NCBI GenBank assembly: GCA_902462065.1
Contig: CABQAK010000007.1
Coordinates: 1 to 61,578, forward strand
From: an uncultured Collinsella sp.
GTDB taxonomy: Bacteria > Actinomycetota > Coriobacteriia > Coriobacteriales > Coriobacteriaceae
Reading direction: 5' to 3'
DNA: 61,578 nt
Position numbers and translations under genes: made by a program
The notes under the pieces: generated by a model
The model's database searches: none
Told to the model about the DNA's origin: nothing
What the model saw: only the letters and a program-made list of their open reading frames with translations
Part shown: in pieces, positions 33,325 through 42,539 of the stretch
How positions within the stretch are numbered: the first letter of the stretch is position 1
Layout: every line of letters starts with the position of its first letter

Positions 33325-35883
33325 ATGTTTACTCCGCTTATCACTCATGATTCTGACGGCACTGCATTGGCGGCACCTGTTGATGCCGCACGTCGCAACG
33401 GTGCCACGTACAAGACGCGCACGATCGACGATCTGCGCATTAAGGACGATCGCCTGCGTGCGGCCATCGATGGCACGGGACACCTGCTGTTCGACGGCGG
33501 CATGGGCACCATGTTGCAGGCCGCTGGCATGAAGGCGGGCGCCCTGCCCGAGCTGCTCAACTTTGAGGAACCCCAGGTTATCACCGATATCCAACGTCAA
33601 TATGTCGAGGCTGGCTGTGACGTGATCACCGCCAACACCTTTGGCGCCAACGCCCACAAGCTCGACGGTGCTGCCACCGTGGCAGACGTCTTTGCCGCGG
33701 CCGTCACCCGCGCCCGCGAGGCCGGCGCCCGCTACGTCGCCGGCGATATCGGCCCCATCGGCGCGCTGCTTCGCCCCCTGGGTACTCTGAGCTTCGACGA
33801 GGCCTACGACCTCTTTGCCGAGGAAGTGCGCGCCGGCGTCGCCGCGGGTGTGGACCTCTTTATTATCGAGACCATGACCGACCTGGCCGAGATCAAGGCG
33901 GCTGTCTTCGCCTGCCGCGAGAACTCCGACCTGCCCGTCTTTGCCACCATGACCTTTGAGGAAGACGGCCGTACCTTCCTAGGAACGAGCCCCGAGGTCG
34001 CCGCCATCACGCTCGACGCCATCGGTGCCGACGTTTTGGGCATCAACTGCAGCCAAGGACCGGCCGAGCTCCGAGGACTCGCCGCACGTATGCTCACCGT
34101 TACCGACAAGCCCGTTATGGTGCAGGCTAATGCAGGACTCCCCCATGTAGACGACGACGGCAACACCGTCTTTGATATCCAAGCCCCCGAATACGCCGAG
34201 GCCGTCGCCGGCATGATCGCCGACGGTGTGAGCGTCGTGGGCGGTTGCTGCGGCACCACGCCGGCGCACATGGCGGCCTTGCGCACGCTTATCGACAACC
34301 ACACGCCCAGCCCGCGCCGCCGCAAGCCCAGCATGTCGGTCACGAGCGCCCAAACGGTCGTGGACCTTCCCTGCGACGGCCACAAGATCGCCGTCATCGG
34401 CGAGCGCATCAACCCCACCGGCAAAAAGCGCCTGCAGCAGGCCCTGCGCGACGGCGACCTGGACTACGTCGTGAGCCAGGGCATCAGCCAGCAGGAACAG
34501 GGCGCCGACATCCTGGACGTCAACGTCGGCCTGCCCGAGATCGACGAGGTCAAGATCATCCAACAGGCCACCGAGCAGCTCCAGGGCTCCACGCTGCTGC
34601 CGCTGCAGATCGACTCCACCGATCCCGCCGCTGTCGAGGCCGCCGTGCGCCGCTACGCCGGCAAGCCCATCATCAACTCGGTCAATGGCAAGCAGCAGAT
34701 CATGGATGAGATCTTTCCGCTGGTCGCCCACTACGGCACCAACGTTGTCGGCCTTACGCTCGACGAAGGCGGCATCCCCGATACCGCCGAGGCCCGCTTC
34801 GCCATCGCCGAGCACATCGTGGCCGAGGCTGCCCGTTACGGCATCGGACCGGACCGCATCCTCATCGACTGCCTGGTCATGACCGCCTCGACCAACCAGC
34901 GCCAGGCCGAGCAGATCCTGCGCGCCATGTCCCTGTGCAAGGAGCGCCTGGGCGTCAAATGCGCGCTCGGCGTGTCGAACATCAGCTTTGGCCTGCCTGC
35001 CCGCCCGCTGCTGGGTTCGGTCTTTTTGGCCGCCGCCTTTGGCGCGGGCCTGGACGCCCCCATCATGAACCCGGGTTCCAAGCGCTTTATGGACACCGTC
35101 TACAGCTATCGCGTCCTGAGCGTTGAAGACGAGGGCTCGACCGGATACATCGAGCGCTATGCCGGCTGGACCGATCCGTACAAGATCGCCGCCAACCCGG
35201 CAGCGGCTCAGGCCGCATCGAGTGATGCCGCGCCTGCTGCTGGCACCGCCGGCACTGACGGCAACGACGACCCGATTCGTCGCATGGTCGTCTCGGGCCG
35301 CAAAGGCGAGATCGCTGCCGAGACCGAGCGTCTGCTGGCAGACCACGACGCCATGGACCTCATCAACAATCACTTTATCCCCGCCCTCGACGAAGTTGGC
35401 GTCCTCTTTGACCAGGGCAAGTTCTTCTTGCCGCAGCTTATGGCCTCGGCCGAGGCCGCACGCGTGGGCTTCGACACCATCAAGCGCCTGATGCCCGCCG
35501 GCGAGATTGCCGACAAGGGCAAGATCTGCGTGGCCACCGTCAAGGGCGACATCCACGATATTGGCAAGAACATCGTCAAAATGCTGCTCGATAACTACGG
35601 CTACACCGTCTTTGACCTAGGCCGCGACGTCGACCCGCAGGAGGTACTCAAGACCGTGCAGGAGCGTGACATTAAGCTTGTCGGCCTCTCAGCGCTTATG
35701 ACTACCACGGTCGTCGCCATGGAGGAGACCATCAAGCTGCTTCATGCCGAGGTGCCGGGCGTCAAGATCATCGTGGGCGGCGCCGTGCTCACCCCCGAAT
35801 ACGCCAAGCAGATCGGCGCGGACTACTACGCCAAGGACGCCGCCGAAAGCGCTCGTATCGCCGAAGAGGTCTTTGGGCAGTAA
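33325..35883 (+). CDS. metH: Cobalamin-dependent methionine synthase without activation domain
   Basis: An 852-residue MetH. Residues about 45-330 are the homocysteine-binding barrel with zinc ligands Cys242, Cys308 and Cys309. The pterin-binding barrel follows (GERINPTGKKRLQQA onward, about 355-610). The last 200 residues are the cobalamin cap and Rossmann domain with DIHDIG at 742-747, His744 being the axial cobalt ligand. The roughly 330-residue AdoMet activation domain of E. coli MetH is absent and is supplied by the preceding gene. TAGGAGCC precedes the ATG. Confidence 0.95.
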   Translation: MFTPLITHDSDGTALAAPVDAARRNGATYKTRTIDDLRIKDDRLRAAIDGTGHLLFDGGMGTMLQAAGMKAGALPELLNFEEPQVITDIQRQYVEAGCDVITANTFGANAHKLDGAATVADVFAAAVTRAREAGARYVAGDIGPIGALLRPLGTLSFDEAYDLFAEEVRAGVAAGVDLFIIETMTDLAEIKAAVFACRENSDLPVFATMTFEEDGRTFLGTSPEVAAITLDAIGADVLGINCSQGPAELRGLAARMLTVTDKPVMVQANAGLPHVDDDGNTVFDIQAPEYAEAVAGMIADGVSVVGGCCGTTPAHMAALRTLIDNHTPSPRRRKPSMSVTSAQTVVDLPCDGHKIAVIGERINPTGKKRLQQALRDGDLDYVVSQGISQQEQGADILDVNVGLPEIDEVKIIQQATEQLQGSTLLPLQIDSTDPAAVEAAVRRYAGKPIINSVNGKQQIMDEIFPLVAHYGTNVVGLTLDEGGIPDTAEARFAIAEHIVAEAARYGIGPDRILIDCLVMTASTNQRQAEQILRAMSLCKERLGVKCALGVSNISFGLPARPLLGSVFLAAAFGAGLDAPIMNPGSKRFMDTVYSYRVLSVEDEGSTGYIERYAGWTDPYKIAANPAAAQAASSDAAPAAGTAGTDGNDDPIRRMVVSGRKGEIAAETERLLADHDAMDLINNHFIPALDEVGVLFDQGKFFLPQLMASAEAARVGFDTIKRLMPAGEIADKGKICVATVKGDIHDIGKNIVKMLLDNYGYTVFDLGRDVDPQEVLKTVQERDIKLVGLSALMTTTVVAMEETIKLLHAEVPGVKIIVGGAVLTPEYAKQIGADYYAKDAAESARIAEEVFGQ

Positions 35884-35991
35884 CACAACGGAAACAACCG
35901 AGCACCAAAACGTGTCGCATGCGCCACTTGGCACGTACGGCACGTTAAAATAGATAAGACTATGCTCGTTTTGGCAGATAGGAGCGCAAGG

Positions 35992-37356
35992 ATGGCGATC
36001 ACGCCCGCAGAAATCGCGGAAACCCGCGGCATGGTTGAGGAGCAGAACCTCGACATCAGAACCATCACCATGGGTGTTTCGCTCATGGGTTGCGGTGACG
36101 AGAACCTCGACCGCATGTGCACGAAGATCTACGACCACGTGACGCACACGGCTGAGCACCTGGTCGAGACCGCCGAGAACCTCGAGCGCGAGTACGGTAT
36201 CCCCATCGTCAACAAGCGCGTTTCCGTCACCCCGGTGGCGCAGATCGCCGCGTGCTGCAAGGATGAGGACCTCACCCCCATCGCGCATGCCCTCGATCGC
36301 GCGGCCGAGACGCTCGGCATCGATTACCTGGGTGGCTTCTCCGCACTCGTCCAGAAGGGCATTGGCGACGCCGACCGCCGCGTCATCCAGTCCATCCCCC
36401 AGGCGCTCGCTACCACGAGCCGCGTCTGCTCCAGCGTCAACGTCGCCAGCCTGCGCGCCGGTATCAACATGGATGCCGTGCTCATGGCCGCCCAGACCAT
36501 CATCGATGCCGCCAAGCTCACGGCCGACCAGGATTCCGTTGGCGCCTCCAAGTTTGTCTGCTTTGCCAACATGGTCGAGGACTCCCCGTTTATGGCGGGC
36601 GCCGTCCACGGCGGTGGCGAGGCCGACGCCGTCATCAACGTTGGCGTCTCGGGCCCCGGCGTTATGGCTGCTGCCTTGGAGACGCTCCCCGACTCCGCCT
36701 CGATGATGGAGGTTGCCGAGAAAATCAAGCAGACCGCCTTTAAGATCACCCGCGCCGGCGAGCTCATGAGCCGTGAGGCAGCCCGCCGTCTGGGTGTCGA
36801 GAAAGGCATTGTCGACCTGTCACTGGCTCCCACGCCTGCCATCGGCGACTCCGTCGCGCGCATCCTCGAGATTATCGGCGTGGGCACCTGCGGTGGCCCG
36901 GGCACGACCTGTGCGCTCGCCATGCTCAACGATGCCGTCAAGAAGGGCGGCGTCATGGCCAGTTCCAGCGTGGGCGGTCTCTCTGGCGCCTTTATCCCCG
37001 TGTCCGAGGATGCCGGCATGATCGCCGCCGTCGAGGCCGGTGCGCTTTCGCTCGAGAAGCTCGAGGCCATGACCTGCGTGTGCTCCGTTGGCCTGGACAT
37101 GATCGCCATCCCTGGCGACACCCCGGTCGAGACCATCGCCGGCATCATCGCCGACGAGATGGCCATCGGCGTCATCAACAACAAGACCACGGCCGTCCGC
37201 GTGATCCCCGCCATCGGCAAGGGCGTGGGCGACTGCGTCGAGTACGGTGGCCTGTTCGGCCGTGCGCCCATCATGCCGGTGAACCCCAACGCCGGCACCG
37301 TGCTTGCCCACCGCGGTGGACGCTTCCCGGCGCCGCTGAACTCGCTGAAGAACTAG
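35992..37356 (+). CDS. UPF0210 (DUF711) family protein
   Basis: A 454-residue protein of the conserved UPF0210 family (PFL-like name in some annotations). The N-terminus reads DIRTITMGVSLMGC; later blocks are NKRVSVTPVAQI, GGFSALVQKG, CFANMVEDSPFMAGA and GGEADAVINVGVSGPG. AGGAG lies 8 bases before ATG 35992; an in-frame ATG at 35962 is less well placed. In many bacteria the partner is a small ACT-domain protein, but none is seen here. The biochemical role is not established; structures suggest a radical-enzyme-like barrel. The repeat element at 37373 begins 16 bases after its stop codon. Confidence 0.85.
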   Translation: MAITPAEIAETRGMVEEQNLDIRTITMGVSLMGCGDENLDRMCTKIYDHVTHTAEHLVETAENLEREYGIPIVNKRVSVTPVAQIAACCKDEDLTPIAHALDRAAETLGIDYLGGFSALVQKGIGDADRRVIQSIPQALATTSRVCSSVNVASLRAGINMDAVLMAAQTIIDAAKLTADQDSVGASKFVCFANMVEDSPFMAGAVHGGGEADAVINVGVSGPGVMAAALETLPDSASMMEVAEKIKQTAFKITRAGELMSREAARRLGVEKGIVDLSLAPTPAIGDSVARILEIIGVGTCGGPGTTCALAMLNDAVKKGGVMASSSVGGLSGAFIPVSEDAGMIAAVEAGALSLEKLEAMTCVCSVGLDMIAIPGDTPVETIAGIIADEMAIGVINNKTTAVRVIPAIGKGVGDCVEYGGLFGRAPIMPVNPNAGTVLAHRGGRFPAPLNSLKN

Positions 37357-37372
37357 CTGAGGGGACTGGCGA

Positions 37373-37508
37373 GGAGCCCCGGGGGAGGGCAAATATATAA
37401 GGTCGCCTGCTCGGACAGTCCTGACTCGCACGGAGAGCACATTAAGTGCTCTCCGGCTCGTGCGGAACTCGCGATCGACCTTATATATTTGCCCTCCCCC
37501 GGGGCTCC
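37373..37508 (+). repeat. Palindromic-arm element with conserved core (copy 1)
   Basis: Perfect 33-bp inverted arms (37373-37405 and 37476-37508; arm starts GGAGCCCCGGGGGAGGGC) flank a 70-base core. The core contains ACAGTCCTG, a hairpin GGAGAGCAC-ATTAA-GTGCTCTCC, and GTGCGGAACTC. The same three core pieces, in the same order and spacing, occur in the element at 58802-58944 with a different stem and mostly different arms. It begins 16 bases after the UPF0210 stop, on the same strand. It could be a structured 3' RNA, a terminator-like element or a mobile repeat. Confidence 0.8.
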
Positions 37509-37625
37509 CGCACAACGGGACCTCAGTTGGGTTCTATCCCGTATGGCAGTCGCTTCGCTCCTGCCCGCCTTGGTTGTGAGGGCGGTTTGGCGTTGGAACG
37601 GTTCTTTTTCTGATATATGCTGGTT

Positions 37626-37657
37626 GCGGCTCTTCTTTTGGGAGGAGTCGCTTTTTT
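37626..37657 (+). terminator. Terminator-like hairpin in the methyltransferase leader
   Basis: GCGGCTC pairs with GAGTCGC (one wobble), extended by further pairs, followed by TTTTTT. It ends about 20 bases before the start codon and just upstream of CTAGGAGG, so it could be an attenuator for the downstream gene or the end of the upstream transcript. Confidence 0.6.
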
Positions 37658-37676
37658 GTTGCTAGGAGGTTAGCCC

Positions 37677-38564
37677 GTGGTTGATGGGGATGCTCGCTCT
37701 GAGCTTCTTTCTGCGGATTGGAATGGCGAATGGATGCGCCTGCAAGCTGGTCGGCATCGGGCTGATGATTCTTTTGAGTGGGATAAGCGGGCTCGGCATT
37801 TTCGGCCGCTTGAGACTGCTCCTTATGCCCGTGATTTTATAAAGTTGTTGGCGCTTGAGCCCGGCGAGTCCGTGCTGGATATGGGGTGTGGGGCTGGGTC
37901 GATTGCTATTCCGCTTGCTCAGGCTGGGCATTCCGTGATTGCTGCCGACTTCTCTCCTGCCATGTTGGGCACGCTTGATGCCGGCATTGAGTATTACGGG
38001 CTCGAAGATCTTATTACGCCGCTTGAGCTTGCTTGGGATGATGATTGGGATTTGGTTGGACCGGTCGCGAAAGCGGTGGATGTTGCCTTTGCCAGTCGCT
38101 CTGTCACCACGACCAACCTAAAAGGCGCGCTTGCCAAGCTTGATCGTACGGCTCGTCGGCGTTGCGCTGTCACGATGGTCGCCAACTCCAGCCCGCGCTA
38201 TGACCTGCACCTGATGAACGCCATCGGCGCCTCGGTTACCTGCAGTAATGGCTTTGTGTATGCTTTTAATATCCTCATTCAGATGGGTGCCCTGCCGCAG
38301 GTTACGTACTTTGAATCGCCCCGTCGCGACACCTTCGATAGCCTTGAGGCGGGCGTAGCAGATTTTTCCCGTATGCTCGAGCATGGCAACGAGGATAAGA
38401 TCGACCGCCTGCGCGACTACATCGCTCAACACATGATTGAGAATCCCCGTGCCGGCGAGCCGGGCTCCAAGGGCGTGCCGCAGGGACGCTACATGCTCGA
38501 CCACGTCCGCAAGGTCCGTTGGGCGTTTATTGCATGGGAGCCGGTCTCTGCGCCCAGCTCGTAG
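37677..38564 (+). CDS. Class I SAM-dependent methyltransferase
   Basis: A 295-residue Rossmann-fold methyltransferase. Motif I is VLDMGCGAGSIAIPLA (about residues 66-81), followed by the acidic strand VIAADFSPAML. The GTG start at 37677 is chosen because CTAGGAGG lies just upstream and no ATG is better placed. The 5' half uses many T-ending codons and is visibly less GC-rich than its neighbours, suggesting recent acquisition or relaxed codon selection. Substrate unknown. Confidence 0.8.
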   Translation: MVDGDARSELLSADWNGEWMRLQAGRHRADDSFEWDKRARHFRPLETAPYARDFIKLLALEPGESVLDMGCGAGSIAIPLAQAGHSVIAADFSPAMLGTLDAGIEYYGLEDLITPLELAWDDDWDLVGPVAKAVDVAFASRSVTTTNLKGALAKLDRTARRRCAVTMVANSSPRYDLHLMNAIGASVTCSNGFVYAFNILIQMGALPQVTYFESPRRDTFDSLEAGVADFSRMLEHGNEDKIDRLRDYIAQHMIENPRAGEPGSKGVPQGRYMLDHVRKVRWAFIAWEPVSAPSS

Positions 38565-38722
38565 CCTGTTCGCAGCCCGCACTGCCCACTCACTCGGCAT
38601 CCGCATTCTTTTTGAACTGGGCAAACGCGCTCCACACCGCACCGTTCCTGCGCTATCGTGGGACAGCTCACGTAAATTAAGGCCCCGTCGCGGGGCGCCC
38701 CATACATAGAAAGCGAGAACCC

Positions 38723-39022
38723 ATGGCACTGACAGGAGCACAGGTCAAGCAGCTTCGCAGCATGGCCCATCACCTCAACCCCGCCATCATCATCGGTAAG
38801 TCCGATGTCAACGAGGGCACCGTCGAGCAGACGGTCGCCTACCTGGAGAAGCACGAGCTCGTTAAGTGCTCCGTGCTCGATGGCTCCAGCCTTTCCGCCC
38901 GCGAGGCCGCCGAGGAGCTCGCCGAGCGTTGCCACGCCGAGGTCGTCCAGGTCATCGGCCGCAAGTTCTCACTGTATCGCGAGTCCTCGCGCAAGGACAT
39001 CGAGAAGATCAAGCTCGTCTAA
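38723..39022 (+). CDS. yhbY: YhbY-family CRM-domain RNA-binding protein
   Basis: A 99-residue protein consisting of one CRM domain. It starts LTGAQVKQLRSMAHHLNPAIIIGKSDVNEG, with the GKxxV-type loop, and ends VVQVIGRKFSLYRES. YhbY binds 50S precursors and helps assembly of the large ribosomal subunit. The ATG at 38723 follows a purine-rich stretch (AAAGCGAGAA). A strong terminator follows 39 bases after the stop, so it is probably monocistronic. Confidence 0.93.
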   Translation: MALTGAQVKQLRSMAHHLNPAIIIGKSDVNEGTVEQTVAYLEKHELVKCSVLDGSSLSAREAAEELAERCHAEVVQVIGRKFSLYRESSRKDIEKIKLV

Positions 39023-39060
39023 GAGCCAATGATCCGGCGATCCAACACATAGCAAGCTTA

Positions 39061-39093
39061 CGGGTGCCCAAGTACTTCGGGCGCCCGTTTTTT
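39061..39093 (+). terminator. yhbY terminator
   Basis: CGGGTGCCC and GGGCGCCCG (one mismatch) pair around AAGTACTTC, followed by TTTTTT. It also overlaps the end of the convergent regulator gene. Confidence 0.9.
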
Positions 39094-42091
39094 ATCGCTC
39101 GACCAGCACGCGATTGAGCCGCCCCTCCACCAAGCGCTCGTATAGACGCCGCGTCTCGGGCTCGGGCACGCCATTGACCTGCTCCCTCAGATGGTGCATA
39201 TGCCCGCTGTACAGCTCGACGATATCGCGCCGTCGCCCCGCCGCACTGTAGACGCGCATGGCGCAGCGCACCATATCCTCACGCGCCGTTTCCTGCCGAA
39301 GCCCCGACTCCGCCAGCCAAATCGCCGACTGCAGATCGTTTTCTTCTAGAGCGGCATTTGCTCCCTTAATCATGCAATCGATGTACTTTGACTGCATAAT
39401 GCGCCGCATGCGCAAAAAGTAGGTGGGATTACAGCCATTGGGAACATACAACGGTCCGGCATAAAGCTGCTCAATCTTAAGGCACAACTCGACCAGATGG
39501 GGCCCGCGCGCACCCGTGCGATTTCCCAAAACCTCGCGGCTTATCTGGTCAAACAGCCGTACATCGGTCTTGACGTAGTCGCCGTTGAGCCCAATGCATT
39601 CATTTTGGATGAGCACGCATGACTTGCCATCCGGCGTCGGCCCCAAAGCCGACCGCAAGCGCGATATCGTCGAGTACAGGTTGTTGCGGGCGCTATTGAA
39701 CTCGGCATGGGGCCACAGCTCCATGGCCAGCGTCTCACGATCGACGAGCGCATCCATGCCCAGCGCAAGCCGCTCGGCAAGCGTCGCCGCCTTCTTGCGG
39801 CGCCACATTTTGTCCGTGATGGGAAACCCGTCGCGCTCGGCGCGAAACGCACCAAACATGCGAATCTCGATATGGTCGATGGTATCAACGGCTTCAACCT
39901 CGCCGGCCTGGAATAGGCGCTCGCCCTCCCCTTCCAAATCGTCGCGCAGCGAGTACCGCGACAGCTCGCGCACGGGAAGCTTCTTGCGTATCCTGGCCGC
40001 CGGCTCGCCCAGACAATGCATGGCAAGGCGCGCAAAGAGCCGATACGATGGCTCTAGAATCCCCGCACGATTCATGGACATCCAGGCCGCAAGATCGCTG
40101 TCTCGGCCCGCACAGGCCAAATGCAGCGCCACCATCCAGGCTTCTGCGCCACCAACCTGCGTCTGGCTTATATCGAGCAGCTCCGCTTCCTCGCGTACCG
40201 AAACCATCGAGGTGTTACGCAGATATGCCGCGCGCTCCAGCAGCAATGCGTTATCGCGCATGTACCCAATCGACTCCTCGGCAAGTTTGAGCACTTGGAC
40301 CGCACGGAACTTTGCATTAACCGGCCGTCCCTCTGCCAGCGACTGCCAGCCTTCTAGCAACAGGCCAAACAGCTGAATCTGGTTGTCGCGCATGCGCACA
40401 GCAAAACGATCGAGCTCGTTGAACGCCGCGTCGTCGGTTACCGGCAAGCCGGAAAGGAGCCGCCGTGCCGCCAACACCATGCGCACCCAGATAGCCATCG
40501 CCTTAAGCCCGCGTACGTCGAGCGCCTCCCGCACCACCGTCATCTCGTCGTCGCGCTCGTCGGTTCCCGCAAACGACCCATCAAAGAGCTCCACCAGCAT
40601 GCTATCGGCCCGTATAACAATCCCCGCGATGTCAAGCTCGCAGTCGTAGGCCTTGCTCGTTTTGAGCTGCTGTAGAACGCCGCCGTCATCTCCCTGCTCG
40701 GCCAGGCAGCGCTTGACCTCGATATGCACAGACAACATATCGAGTGCGGTATGGGATGTCTCGATTTCTGGCACGGCCAGGTTCGTAGGAAGCCCAAGCC
40801 CGTTGTCCCCATAGCAAACAGCCGTCAGTGTCTGGGCCACCCTCCATGAAACAGGGTCTATTTCGCAGGCCGCCCGTTCGCCCCCGCGCTCGATGACCGA
40901 TGCCATATAGCGGGCGAGCTTTGTATTGGACACGCTGACCGCTGCCAGATATACGCCGAGCGCCTCGGCAGGCGTTGGCTCTGGAGCCGGATCGTCGGCA
41001 TCGATCGTGCCCAGCGCTGCTCGGCAGATATCGGCCCCGTGCCCCGTCAGAGCAAGATCGACCCCATACTGCCCAGCAAGTTCAAGGACCGCTTCACGGT
41101 CCAAAAAGGCGTCCGCCAGGCCCATCGCCGCATCGCATCGGCCCGCCTTAAGCAAAATCCGGGCCGCCCTCGGAACAAGTTCGGGGCGAACCTCGGCCAC
41201 CAACTTACGCAAACGCAAGCGTCCGTTATCCTCTGTGCCCAGACACGTAAAACTCCGCTCGGCGGGATCCAAGCCAAAGATCGGGTAGTCGCGTACAAAG
41301 TAGGACTGGTCGACCATCGACAGCCTCACCCCGCAAGCCTCGAGTTCTGCAATATTGCCCTCGCCCATCAAAACCATGAGACATGCCACGCAAAACAGCG
41401 CATTATTGTCGAGCGAAGCCAGATCGACAAGTGCCGCGCCATATACGTTGACAATCTCGTTTTCGAGCAGACCGGCTACGTCGCCTTGGCCATACAGACC
41501 CGTCTGCAATGCCGAAACGAGTTCGGGCACACCCTGCGTGAGCTGATAAAAGTCGAGCGATGTGCTGATCGAAAACGCCGATGCCCACGCCGAATACTCA
41601 TAGGCATGCACCTTGAGCATCTGCGCATTGATCTTAACCGAATCGCCCAGCCCATGAATCAGCTGACGATTTGAAGGACGGCAGGAGATAAAGACCCCTA
41701 CCCCCATAGCGCGCAGGCCGCGAATCCTGTCGATGAGGTCTTCGGTATCGTGCTGATCGAGGTTTGGCACATTATCAATCGCGATAAGGGAGTGCGGTTT
41801 GTCTTTGAGTTCTTCGGCAACCACCTCAAGCTGCATAAACACCTCGCGCCCAGTGGCGCGATCGGCCTCGATAATCCGCACGGGGCCTCGCGTCGGGTCG
41901 CATTTAACCTCATGGGTGTACTGCAGCAGCACCGAGGTCTTCCCAAACCCGTCGGGTGCATAAAGCACCACGATGCCGGCCTTTCGGCCCTTGGCGATAA
42001 GCTCATTCATCAAGCGTTCGCGTCGCACCATATAGCCTCCGCCTAACGGCATCAGCTCGAGGTCGTCTATACCGCTCAAATCGTTTACCAT
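39092..42091 (-). CDS. Giant BTAD/LAL-type transcriptional regulator
   Basis: A 999-residue regulator. The N-terminal STAND-type ATPase has Walker A APDGFGKTS (about 45-53) and Walker B-like SLIAIDNVPN. A long helical middle resembles MalT/LAL sensor arms. Near residue 720 begins an OmpR-like winged helix (IEIRMFGAFRAERDGFPI ... MWRRKKAATLAERLAL ... NSARNNLYSTISRLRSALG), followed by a bacterial transcriptional activation (BTAD) helical domain to the end, as in SARP/AfsR proteins. GAGGAG precedes ATG 42091. Ligand and targets are unknown; nagB and the amino-sugar genes lie upstream. Confidence 0.85.
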   Translation of the reverse strand: MVNDLSGIDDLELMPLGGGYMVRRERLMNELIAKGRKAGIVVLYAPDGFGKTSVLLQYTHEVKCDPTRGPVRIIEADRATGREVFMQLEVVAEELKDKPHSLIAIDNVPNLDQHDTEDLIDRIRGLRAMGVGVFISCRPSNRQLIHGLGDSVKINAQMLKVHAYEYSAWASAFSISTSLDFYQLTQGVPELVSALQTGLYGQGDVAGLLENEIVNVYGAALVDLASLDNNALFCVACLMVLMGEGNIAELEACGVRLSMVDQSYFVRDYPIFGLDPAERSFTCLGTEDNGRLRLRKLVAEVRPELVPRAARILLKAGRCDAAMGLADAFLDREAVLELAGQYGVDLALTGHGADICRAALGTIDADDPAPEPTPAEALGVYLAAVSVSNTKLARYMASVIERGGERAACEIDPVSWRVAQTLTAVCYGDNGLGLPTNLAVPEIETSHTALDMLSVHIEVKRCLAEQGDDGGVLQQLKTSKAYDCELDIAGIVIRADSMLVELFDGSFAGTDERDDEMTVVREALDVRGLKAMAIWVRMVLAARRLLSGLPVTDDAAFNELDRFAVRMRDNQIQLFGLLLEGWQSLAEGRPVNAKFRAVQVLKLAEESIGYMRDNALLLERAAYLRNTSMVSVREEAELLDISQTQVGGAEAWMVALHLACAGRDSDLAAWMSMNRAGILEPSYRLFARLAMHCLGEPAARIRKKLPVRELSRYSLRDDLEGEGERLFQAGEVEAVDTIDHIEIRMFGAFRAERDGFPITDKMWRRKKAATLAERLALGMDALVDRETLAMELWPHAEFNSARNNLYSTISRLRSALGPTPDGKSCVLIQNECIGLNGDYVKTDVRLFDQISREVLGNRTGARGPHLVELCLKIEQLYAGPLYVPNGCNPTYFLRMRRIMQSKYIDCMIKGANAALEENDLQSAIWLAESGLRQETAREDMVRCAMRVYSAAGRRRDIVELYSGHMHHLREQVNGVPEPETRRLYERLVEGRLNRVLVER

Positions 42092-42478
42092 GCCCGCTCC
42101 TCAACTCGACCGTATGGACACTGTAGCCGCAAGACCATACAAGCCGCGCTATGAATAGAGCGACCTTGTGTTTTAGGTTGTCTTTTGGTACGCAAGCGGC
42201 AAGTTTTTGTACAGCGAGGGCCGATTGTTATTAATCCCCCGACTAATCGGTCTTTAAGCAGGTAAATGAGCTTGTCAGCTTGTCCCATCTAAGCGGCAGT
42301 GTAACGCAAATGAACAATGTTCAGCTATGTCATTCAACTCGCCTAGCACCCGCTACCGTCTACGACCTTTTAGTGGCATTTTTGCATAGAATCTGATATA
42401 GAATGAATCAAACTGTTGGGCATCCGGCATTCGTCAAGCTTGCGGCAAGATTTTGGTCAAGCGGGCGGAAAGGGATAG
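42092..42478. other. Regulator upstream region
   Basis: No gene is seen. A perfect small palindrome TGAACAATGTTCA lies at 42311-42323, a possible operator for the regulator gene. The stretch near 42150-42260 is AT-richer and probably holds the promoter. Confidence 0.45.
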
Positions 42479-42507
42479 CAAAAAGGCCCCCGCAAAGCGG
42501 AGGCCTT
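42479..42507 (-). terminator. nagB terminator
   Basis: GGCC-CCCGC and GCGG-AGGCC pair around AAA, and the minus strand continues TTTTTGC. It lies 33 bases after the nagB stop codon. Confidence 0.9.
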
Positions 42508-42539
42508 AGGCAAGGCTATGTCGAGGTGCAAGATTCGCG

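Noticed and set aside
33979..35556. 525-codon open frame on the minus strand opposite metH
   Set aside because: Shadow of metH; no start signal and no recognisable family.
37373..37508. Ordinary intrinsic terminator
   Set aside because: The 33-bp arms and conserved core exceed terminator needs and no T-run follows either arm. I treat it as a separate element.
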